64,000 nt of DNA, from the NCBI RefSeq assembly GCF_033439725.1, contig NW_026944389.1:2914001-2978000 (forward strand), read 5' to 3'. The translations under genes were made by a program, and so were the position numbers. Shown piece by piece: positions 52,920-62,200 of this stretch. This DNA is from Neurospora tetraspora. Its lineage: Eukaryota > Ascomycota > Sordariomycetes > Sordariales > Sordariaceae. The stretch's first letter is position 1. Each line of letters starts with the position of its first letter. The notes beneath the pieces were generated by a model. The model had not been told where the DNA came from. It saw nothing but the letters and a program-made list of their open reading frames with translations, and made no database searches.

Positions 52920-53215
52920 AGGTGGTTGCTGTTATTGTCTTTATTTCAAGGCGCTGCCTTTGCCTGGATCACCAACCCCGCACGCTGCGCATTTTGTCTG
53001 CGTTGGCGCGTGGAGAACAGGAGCCAACCGCGCATAATTCGAAGCATCGTCATTGGCGGTGTTAGTCGCGCGATACTCAGTCACAGTCTTGCCGGAGGTA
53101 AGGTGGGAATTTAGGACGAGCGTATGGGAAATACATAGATGCTATTGTCTGGATAGGCGAAGAAAGGGAATTGGGCTGGGAAGGAGAAATGCCAAGCCTG
53201 CCCTAGAAGAGTTAT
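52920..53215 (+). repeat. Dispersed repeat, inverted partner of 36,411-36,706
   Basis: Starts AGGTGGTTGCTGTTATTGTC and ends near CCTAGAAGAGTTA. It matches the other copy in reverse complement along its length. It lies about 230 bases upstream of the HNWD receptor, so it could influence its promoter. Confidence 0.8.
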
Positions 53216-53702
53216 AGTACGAACTTGAGCAAAGGCCAGTTGGCGTCGTGCTGTACCTTTTAATGTTTCTTAAGTATAGCTGGTCCGTGCCCAAACCCTT
53301 TGAAAGAGTGCAGAGCGGACGCCAATTTCGCTCCTAGCTGTAACGAACTTGCTCAACTTGTCTATATCGTGCATGAGCTTCCTCCTCACTACAGTCGCAT
53401 TCGAAATCGGCTTCCGGTTTTGTCGGGTTGCCCAAAATTCTCAGCGCACAGACCTTTATGGCTTGGCGCTGACACGGGACAATTGCGAAGTACTCGTCGC
53501 CGAGTAGGATATTTGCTGGGCCGAACCAAAGGCTGACAGTCATCAGTATTCTCGTACGTACCATGCATTACTACAGGACGCTGGCGGGAGAGGGCGATTC
53601 TCGACTGACGTTGAACGACAGTTGCAAACCTCACATCCAAATGATATACAGAACAGTACGTCCTACCAATTGCCATCCTCATCATTCACTTCCACTTGAC
53701 GT

Positions 53703-55368
53703 CCATGTCCTCGCCGAGCACTACTAGTCCATCCTATCAGGTACCATCAACTCCTTTCCAAACAGCCCTCTTTCCCCTCTCCTTTACCACCCACTCCACC
53801 ATCCATTCCACTACCAACCATCCCTCGTCAAACATCCTACACACACTTCTTCCCAGCCTCGCGCCGCAACATCCGCCCTCATGAAGCAATCGACGATCTC
53901 GAATCGCTTTACAAAGGCCCTTCGCCCTCTTTTATTGCCCGCGAATTCGACCTCTCCCGGCTACACTCCATTCGCCATCTGCTCTGGCTAGCCGGGCGTC
54001 CGGTACCGCCCCACCCTTTGCACCAACAAGTGCTTATGAATCGGGAGCCGATAGTAACTGAAAAGCTCGAGCAACACTTAGTATGGGGAGGAGGCAGGGT
54101 GTTTCTGAAACAGCTACAGCTTCTGGAGCACCCCATTACTCTGGAAATCAACGAAATCCTTTTGAGGAGCCTTCTACCCCTGAAAGAGCATAGAGAAGCG
54201 GAAGATATACTAAAGCACTGCATCAATCTTATGCAAAAAAAATTCAATCACCAGGTGGACAAGAGGTGCAGCTTCTTGAGACAGCTATTGGGAGTCAAGA
54301 GAGCACAAGGCAAGGGTGACGTGTTACGATCCAATCAGAGATCACCTATGTAAGCTAGATCAGATAGAACCAACAGACCAATCAGGTTGGACCCGAAGGG
54401 AGGACCCGAAGCTCCGGGTCCATGGCTCGGGTCCCCGGGGACCCGAGATGAATGTTCGGGTCCACGGGTCCAGTATATCGGGTCCATGAAGGCCGGTATA
54501 TAAAGACGGCCTTCCCAGGCCTCTTTATATACTGGCTCTTCAGCAAGCAATAGCTTTCACAATCGATCAGTACCTTTTGGCTACTACTACCGTTATTCTT
54601 ATTATCCCAGCGATATACTCCTGTGCTTGTAACGGTTCGTCACATGACGATGAAAAGTATTATGATTATCTAGACCAACTCGCCGAGCTTGAGGGCTGGG
54701 ACACATCTGACTTAGATGAAGATGATTCATCCGAGGAACCGAATGCCGGCAGCAAACATTCCGTCGACGGAAGCCAAGCAGCCATCGAGGACGGACATTC
54801 AACAAAGACCCAGTCTGACTACACGATTGTCGGTAGTACTTCTGGACCTTCAGGACCAGGCGAGATGGCCCGAAAGATTGACACTAGTGATCTCGATCCA
54901 GTGCCTAATCGCATAGATATGGCTCGACAAGAAAACGAGCGCCGTCAAACGGAGGATCTTCAACGATTCTAGAAGCTGTTGGTGGATGACGATAACAACA
55001 TGCGTGTACCTCTAACGAGAGCCTGCGACGATGAAGAGGCAGGATCAGTCGATGGTCTGAGTGGTACAAAAGCCCCCGATGGAGCCCAGGTTCAGACCGA
55101 GGCAGACGATGCATTGAGCCACACCCTACAAGAAGTGGATGAGCCACCAATGGACTTTTGGATCAACTCAGTCTGGAGCCAAATGGAGATTCCCGGTTAC
55201 GGAGGTATATTCCAGGACGAGCCAGTCAATATGGAAGTCCGGTTCACTTTTGACTTAATGGAATCAGATGCCGCAAAAAGAAAACGGAGGGACACCAGAG
55301 GCTCGGTTGTTACGAGTGGGAGTACGTCCCAAGAGCAGCCAAGTCGAAAGGTCATGCGAACAGAATGA
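53703..55368 (+). pseudogene. Host gene split by a solo LTR (DUF6601-like start, helical repeats)
   Basis: The plus strand shows FFPASRRNIRPHEAIDDLES, FIAREFDLSRLHSIRHLLWL, AGRPVPPHPLHQQVLMNRE and HLVWGGGRVFLK. This is the conserved N-terminal part of a fungal family I believe is DUF6601. Immediately after, the sequence changes to TPR-like helices (LLPLKEHREAEDILKHCINL). At 54,322 the frame is interrupted by a solo LTR and resumes after the duplicated TGACG with DDEKYYDYLDQLAELEGW, then acidic disordered sequence and FWINSVWSQMEIPGYGG, ending at 55,368. There is also an in-frame TAG at 54,970-54,972, and the N-terminal ATG at 53,703 is in another frame. The gene therefore has several lesions. 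The switch of family within the frame suggests an older recombination. Confidence 0.6.
54322..54644 (+). mobile_element. Solo LTR (Gypsy family of this window), longest copy
   Basis: 323 bases from TGTTACGATCCAATCAGAGA to GGTTCGTCACA, flanked by a perfect 5-base target duplication TGACG (54,317-54,321 and 54,645-54,649). A TATATAAAG box lies near 54,497. Its middle carries repeated GGACCCG/CGGGTCC palindromes, which account for its extra length compared with the 256- and 273-base copies. Confidence 0.92.
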
Positions 55369-56222
55369 CGGATACAATGCTTGGTCTTCACAGTGTCGAC
55401 GACAGAAAGCATGAGCGATGATACACCATCTCGTGGCACCGTCCAGAACGACGGCATCCTTCGCGGGGGTTGGCAAATGAGAAGGGATCTGGTACAGCCG
55501 AGGCGGTCGAGAATAGCTTGAGAATACCTAGATGTTGTGGGGCTCGCGATATATCCTTGAAAAATCTGGGGAGATTCGTCAAAGCAACGGCGGGCAAGAG
55601 GACGTACAAGTTGCAGACTGGAGATTGGCTGGGGTGCTTACATTAAAGGGCGTGATGCGATGGACTGAAAGCTGAATATGTGGGCGCAACGTTCCTGAGT
55701 TATTCCGATTGGTTAGCATATTCTTTACTGTTGTGCTTCTTTTTCTTAGTTCTTGCCGTTGCTGTTCTTCTCTTTATCTTCTTTTTGCTCTTCTGTTTCC
55801 AATGTTCAGGCTTATCCTTATTTCGTACGTAGCACACCTCAAGTCATCTTTCGATTTCACGTCTACTGGAGGCATGGTTCCCTTCGCTCGGCCAGGAAAA
55901 CTTTCATCTCGTACACTCCATGTCCTTATACGTAGAACACAATTACCGGGAGATTCGACCTTCTTTGTACGTTCGATCAGTGCCGAAGAGTTATACCACA
56001 ACATATTCAAGACACTGCAGCAGAGCAGTGGACTTCGAAAAGATGTGAACAGGGAAAGAGAGCCAAGGGTACCATCTGCTCGACATATTGTATTTGGACT
56101 ATGATGTCCTGACCAGAGAAAGAGTAGTGTCCCTGACCATGGGGAGGCTAATCAACGAGTCCTCTCAACATTTTAGTAGCAGAAGTACGAATACTTGAGG
56201 CATTTTACAGCTAAAAACAATC
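55369..56222. other. Intergenic, no supported gene
   Basis: No conserved frame. The last 100 bases form the upstream flank of the 5S rRNA gene. Confidence 0.5.
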
Positions 56223-56341
56223 ACATACGACCATACCCACCGGAAAACTCGGGATCCCGTCCGCTCTCCCATAGATAAGCCAGTGAGGGCCAGACTAGTA
56301 GTTGGGTCGGTGACGACCAGCGAATCCCTGGTGTTGTATGT
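56223..56341 (+). rRNA. 5S ribosomal RNA
   Basis: A 119-base sequence begins ACATACGACCATACCC and ends GGTGTTGTATGT, so the ends pair as in 5S helix I. It contains GGATCCCGTCCGCTCTCC, the A-box/loop A-B region, TAGTAGTTGGGTCGGTGACG (the C-box of the internal promoter) and CCAGCGAATCCCTGG. A T14 run follows immediately as the polymerase III terminator. 5S genes are dispersed singly in filamentous ascomycetes rather than lying in the rDNA repeat, which fits this isolated copy. A truncated copy is at 45,058. Confidence 0.95.
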
Positions 56342-56342
56342 C

Positions 56343-56356
56343 TTTTTTTTTTTTTT
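56343..56356 (+). terminator. RNA polymerase III terminator
   Basis: Run of 14 T residues directly after the 3' end of the 5S rRNA gene. Confidence 0.9.
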
Positions 56357-56833
56357 AATATTTAAATTTTTGGCCATTTCCCTCCCTCTTTGACAAAACG
56401 CTATTATTTGTTTCTTTCTTTTTCGAAGGCGCATTGAGTTTTCTCAAGTCTCCGCACAATTATTTGCGGCTTGGCTTTGTTGCCCTTTGCTCCCCAGGTG
56501 CTGCATATGAAGCGACCTTGGCGCCTACTGTGGGGAACAACTGCAAGGTCTGGCCTCCCGCAGCGGCTCCCTTCCTCGTTCACTTCAGCACTTCCCTCCT
56601 CAATCCGCCTGCTTATCTTTATACCACAGCACCTTCTTCGTCATTTATTTGCAAGTCATTTCCGTAGCCGCTCTTCTTTTCAGAGTTTGGAAGTCCAACG
56701 AAGGCATTCCGACCACATTCAACCGCCGGTGCCGTTCGTAGCAGCCCGTCTATTACACGGCCTCACCTCGCCGACGTCACCGATCCTCGACCCCTCACCA
56801 GGCCCGAACAATCATTCAACCACGCCACCCAAA
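56357..56833. other. Intergenic, no supported gene
   Basis: Sequence between the 5S terminator and the next candidate start; likely contains a polymerase II promoter and 5' UTR. Confidence 0.4.
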
Positions 56834-57750
56834 ATGGCCTCCAACACCGAGCTATCAGAAATTAAGCAACTCCTTTACTGTCTCGCTTCAGACCTCAAAG
56901 CCGTCCAATCCGACCTGGCAGAGCTCAAGTAAGACCCAGACTCAGACTTCAGAGGGCACCTCAACATGCTCCAGCTGCGCAGCTCGTAGCCCAAAGCCAT
57001 CAAACGTCGAAAAAGTACTGAGCAACCCTGAGACCACGCTGGTTGCTAAGGTTCGTGATATTCAGTCTGCGGTCTTGCAACTTGTCGAGGAGGAGAAGGT
57101 TTTGATCCTTGCGGAGGTGGTCCAGCTCAGTCGCGCGGTGGGGAAAGCGCTGGAGGATGCGAAGGGAAAGATGATGGGGAAGGTTGCGGGAATAACGAAT
57201 GGGAAGGAGCACGGTCGCAAGCGGAGCAGGCCCACAGAGAACATGGATGTGGATGATGATCTCGATGTTGCAGAGAAACGCGTGAAGCAAGACGAGCAGG
57301 GCGACACATATGAATACAAGTGGGGAGAGGAGGACGCGCTTACACAGCGGAGGCGGAACTGCACAGCTCTTGATGGATTTGTACTGGACAGTATGGGCAG
57401 AGCTTCTATGGCCTTCAATTGCGAACGAGTCGGATTACGAATGGGTTCTTTTGGCACTTATCACGTTCCATCAGAGAGCCCACGAGTGCTGCATCGAAGA
57501 CTGGGACAAATTTCAAAGGGAGGGAAAGATCGGCTTTGAGTACTGCCTATATGGTCTCTTCTACCATGGGTATGAGCATGAAGGGGTCGCTAGAGGAGCA
57601 TGTTCTTGTAGGGAACGTCATCCGCCCGGCGTGAGGCAGAGGGCTACCAGGTGTATCCGCGTCAAACGAAGCGAAGATGGTTCTGGAAAACTGAAGTTTT
57701 CTTGGGGGGCGGATGTTGGACCTGCCCCTGTCCTAGGCAAGTATGAGTGA
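56834..57750 (+). CDS. Hypothetical protein, exon structure uncertain
   Basis: An ATG at 56,834 in an AAAATGG context begins MASNTELSEIKQLLYCLASD, LKAVQSDLAELK, a heptad-like helix, then a GTAAGA donor. A following open frame reads NPETTLVAKVRDIQSAVLQL, VEEEKVLILAEVVQLSRAVG and a nuclear-signal-like HGRKRSRPTE with an acidic MDVDDDLD patch. From about 57,310 another frame looks more protein-like: LLMDLYWTVWAELLWPS, ESDYEWVLLALITFHQRAHE and FEYCLYGLFYHGYE, ending at 57,750. An intron or frameshift between them is needed but could not be placed. I do not recognise the family. A coiled-coil N-terminus and a tryptophan-rich C-terminus are all that can be said. Confidence 0.4.
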
Positions 57751-58159
57751 GCCCAGCGGGCTTACTTACCGAAGGAACAAACATCCTATGTTCGCCGGGG
57801 GGCGAAATTGCAAGGTCGTGACCCAGGAGTGGAAGATGCGGCATCGGCAAACGAGTGTATCTCTGGGATGGATTCAGGATATCTAGAGGTAGTCACAGAC
57901 GAAGAACGAAATGGGATTTCATCGCGTAGGATTTCTTGGAGTGGTCAAAGATACAGCTTCCTGTCAGCTTTACCTTTGAAGATGCTTGGGCTGAGCGGGT
58001 GATAAGTCATAAGGGGGTCCGACATGAGAGAGGGCAACTAGAGAGCAATTATGCGCATTGGCTCATCGCGGATATACAGGAAACGAATGGACGGCAATCC
58101 GAGCACCACATGTCCGACTCTGTTCATTTGAACGCACACAAGTTACAGTGATGGGCAAT
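57751..58159. other. Intergenic, no supported gene
   Basis: Short frames only; it ends at the LTR of the Gypsy element. Confidence 0.45.
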
Positions 58160-58432
58160 TGTTACGAACCGTTACAAGCACAGGAGTATATCGCTGGGAA
58201 TAGGAATAACGGTAGTAGTAGCCAAAAGGTACTGATTGATTGTGAAAGCTATTGCTTGCTGAAGAGCCCAGTAGACAGAAGGCCTGGGAAGGCCTTCTTT
58301 ATATACTGGTCCTTCAGTGTGCGCCGCTGCGCCGTGGCCGCGGCGCCTTTTACTCACGGCGCCGGCGCCCGGCGCGGCCCTGATTGGTCTACCTAACTGC
58401 TTACATAAGTGATCCCTTATTGGATCGTAACA
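58160..58432 (-). repeat. 3' LTR of the Gypsy element
   Basis: 273 bases with ends TGTTACGAACC and GGATCGTAACA on the plus strand, homologous to the solo LTRs at 25,202, 46,903 and 54,322. No matching 5-base duplication flanks it locally, as expected if its partner flank lies beyond the window. Its middle has a different GC-rich palindrome (GGCGCCGGCGCC type) in place of the GGACCCG/CGGGTCC units. Confidence 0.88.
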
Positions 58433-58659
58433 CGATGCCCCCTCTCTTGTGGCTTTGTCCTCGAAGCCACGATGTAACCCTATGATACATGGTAACACTT
58501 ATTCGGTCTTGATGCTTGGGTGACAACGACACTTGTTGGTTGTGACCTTATTGCCTGCCTGCTCCCTTCTCCCTGTTTTCTTGTCGTTCCTCATAATCGT
58601 GCGTTGCCCTCTTCTTATCTTTGCTCTCGGTAAGTCTTCTTCTTCCTTCGTCATCAAAG

Positions 58660-59285
58660 ATGTCCCGTCGTCCTTCCGAGCGCTCCCTACGCCGAAACGC
58701 GGCGGCCAGAGCTCTTGCTGATACCATCGAAGTTCTCGGTCAAGCATCAGATATGCCTTGCTCATTCTGTCATCGCAACAATCGGTCTTGTATTATGGAC
58801 CCTGCGAAGTCTAACTCGTGTAGCGAATGTGTTCGCCGTAAGGGTCGCTATGACGGTATTGATGTTGGCAACAAGCGTGAGTGCTATGTCTGATCCCTGC
58901 TGGGATGTTGCTAATGATCGTAGTGACCGTTACGCTCCGCGAGATTCGTCGTATCGAGGAGGAGGAGGGGAAGTTGATGAAACAGGCTCTTGAGATCCAG
59001 TCGAAAGTGGTTCGTCTTCGTAAGCAGAAGCTTCATATGCAGCGGAAACAAGATTCTTTATTCAATAGGGGTATGTTGGAGTTTGAAAATGACCTTCGTG
59101 AGCAGGAGGGTGGGGGTAGTGCTCCTGCTGTGGGTGATACGCCTACTGGCGACGTCTTCGCCGCTGACGGTTCTGAGGAGCCTGATTGGGTACGAGAGCT
59201 GGAGGCGATGTCTCCTGATTCCTTAGCTCGTCTGGCTGAGGCCGGTCAGGAAATCGTCGGTGAAAGCTCGCGATCTTATCCTTAA
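58660..59285 (+). other. Antisense spliced zinc-cluster/coiled-coil gene of the Gypsy element
   Basis: On the strand opposite to the polyprotein, between the chromodomain end and the 3' LTR, an ATG at 58,660 opens MSRRPSERSLRRNAAARALA, a basic segment, then CSFCHRNNRSC and SNSCSECVRRK, a fungal zinc-cluster-like cysteine arrangement. A 47-base intron (58,877-58,923; GTGAGT donor, GCTAAT branch site, TAG acceptor) joins exactly in phase to a heptad-rich helix, LREIRRIEEEEGKLMKQALE and RLRKQKLHMQRKQ, ending GESSRSYP. Total 192 residues. The 20-kb Gypsy fossil has the same gene in the same place. A DNA- or RNA-binding dimer that regulates the element is an inference. Its 3' end overlaps the region encoding the chromodomain tail. 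Confidence 0.65.
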
Positions 59286-62200
59286 GGTTGACGAGGTTTC
59301 CGGGTGGTTCCCAAGTATTGCTTTCATGGCCATAGCCTTGCTATTTGATCAGGTACTCGATTTCACCAGTGTTGTTATTAATCTTGGAGTCCAAGATAGC
59401 CTCTATCAAGAACTCGTCCCCGTCGTTCCATGTTTCTATGCGGTTGTCGATTTTCGCGTTCTTTGGTGCTGGTTCCAGCAGTGAGACGTGGAAGGTGGGC
59501 CATTGTCGCATGCCCTTGGGAAGCTCGAGTCGGTAATTGCTGGTGCTGACTTTCTCGATTACCTTGAATGGTCCCAGTTTCTTGTAGTCAAGCTTGTTAC
59601 TGGGCCGTTTGGTCTTGATATTACGGCGAAGTAGGTAGACTTTGTCTCCCCTCCTGAAGGTCGGCGCCGACGACCTCGTGCGGTCGTAATATCGATTCAT
59701 TCTTTCGCGAACAAAGGTGAGCTCGTCTCTCAGGGCTTGGTGCATTTCGGTAAGTCGTTCTGCCCTGATGTGGGCCCTGGGTACGACCGTCTCTGAATCC
59801 CAACCCCTACGGGAGCTCATCTCATAACCGTAGTTGGCGAAGAATGGTGTGACCTTCGTGGTCTCGGTCTTGGAGCTGTTGTATGACATTTGAGCAGTGG
59901 GTAGTAGCTCTGTCCAGTTGTCCTGCTCGTAATTGACGTACGCTCGCAGGTATGCTTCCAAGACCTGGTTCATTCGTTCTGTTTGCCCGTCCGTCCTAGC
60001 ATGGTATGCGGTGGACATCTTGTGCTTCACGCCAAGTTTGTTCATGAATGCTTGCCAGTATCGTGACGAGAAAAGCTTGTCCCTGTCTGTCACGAGTTCC
60101 TTTGGCCAGCCATGATTGGAGGTAATGTACCGCATGAAGATATGTCCGAGTTGTTCCGCATTGGTATCTTCCCTGAACGGTAAGAAGTAGGCGAACTTCG
60201 TGAATCTGTCGACAACAACCATGATGCTGTCATACTCGATGCCAGTGGCTGGGTCTCGTGACATGGGGAGCTTCGTGATGAAGTCCATAGTTACTGATTG
60301 CCATGGCGCTTCTGACACTGGGAGTGGCTCGAGTAAGCCATAAGGCTTGTGCCTATTGGCTTTGGTTTTGTGACAGATTTCACAGTCGTGCAGAACCTCT
60401 GTAACGACATCCTTCATCTTAGCGAATCCGAATGTCTCCTGTACCCTGGCTATCGTGCGTGCGATGCCAGCGTGTCCTCCTTCTTCAGGGGACTCATGAA
60501 TATCTTTCACCAGCTCTTTCTGCAATGACGGGGGTACCCACAGCTTGCCTTTATGAAGCCACGGCTCGATCGAGGTTGACAGATGTTTTTGGACTTCCTC
60601 GTCATCTACTTCATGTTGTGCCTCGGTGATTCGTTGGATCCAGTCGTGGATCCACCCTGGCAATGTTGATGTTGTAGATGTCGAGTTCATCCTCGTCGAG
60701 GTCGTGAATGGGTAGTGGCTTGTGCGCTAGGGAACCATCATTGTTGGTTTTGAATAAGGCTGGTGAGGCCGTGCCTTCGGTTTTGGCTCGAAGGTCTTCT
60801 CGTCTGCTCAGGGCGTCGGCCCGTGCGTTCTCAGATCCCTTACGGTAATGGATGTGGAAGTTGAATTGCGACAGGAATTCTGACCAACGGGTTTGCCTCT
60901 GGTTGAGTTCTTTACTCGTGGTGAAGTACGTCAAGTTCTTGTGGTCGGAGTAGACCTTGACTTCGTACTTTGTGCCACTCAACCATGGTTTCCATTCTTT
61001 AAATGCCCAGATGATGGACATGAGCTCTTTGTCGTGTGTCGGGTAGTTGAGCTCAGGTCCTCTGAATGCCTTCGAGTAGAATGCAATGGGGTGCAATCTT
61101 CCCTGGTCATCTCGTTGACCAAGTTGGCCACCCATTGCCCAGTCAGATGCGTCGGTTTCAACCTCAAATTCTTTATCGGGATCGGGGAGAATGAGAATCG
61201 GGTCGTCCATGATCATCTGCTTCAGGGTGTTGAAGGCATCGTCGCACTCCTTTGACCATACGAATACGGTGTCTTTCTTGGTCAAATCGTTGAGTGGCTT
61301 GGCTATGCCTCCGAATCCCTTGATGAAGCGTCGGTAGAAGTTGACAAATCCCAGGAATCCTCTGACGCCGGTTACTGAAGTGGGCGCTGGCCATTCGGCG
61401 ACGTCCTTGATCTTAGAGGGATCCATGCGGATTTGGCCTGGGGAAATACGATATCCCAGGAAGTCCACTTGACTGACATGGAATTCACTCTTCTTGGGGT
61501 TGACTGAGAGTCCTGCTTTTTCAAGCGCAGCGAGGACCTTGTGAACGTGTTTCTGATGTTCTTCCTCTGTCTCAGAGAACACAATGATGTCGTCAATGTA
61601 AGCCATCACAAATTCGCCTGCGAATTGTCTAAGCACAGCGTCGATTCTGGCTTGGAAGGAAGCAGGTGCGTTGGTTAGGCCCTGGGGCATGATGCGGTAT
61701 TCGTAATGCCCTAGTGGTGTCCTGAACGCTGTCTTCCACTCTTCTCCTTTCTTCATACGAATCTGGGAGAAGGCTGAGGTGAGATCAAATTTGGAAAATA
61801 TCGTGGCTTTTCCAAGTCTGTCTCGCATCTCTTGGATCAACGGCAAAGGATATCGGTTCTTGATGGTGTCGTTGTTGAGATGCCGGTAGTCAATAACGAG
61901 ACGAAGTTCTCCATCCTTCTTTGGTACAAAGAGAATAGGGGAACCGTAGGGTGACTGGGATTCACGGATGTGGCCCAGCTTGAGCCTCTCATCCACATAC
62001 TCCTTGAGCGCCTTCATCTGAGCAGCGTTGAACTGGTAGATCTTTTGATATTTAGGTTTGGCGCCTTCTTTCAAGGGTATCTCGTGGTCCCAAGGACCGT
62101 GTGCTGGCAAGGTACATTCAGACGATTCCCTGAAGATTTTGTATCCTCGATACTGCAAGGGAACGCCTCTGAGCTTATCCTTGTCCCTGCTGTCTTTGGG

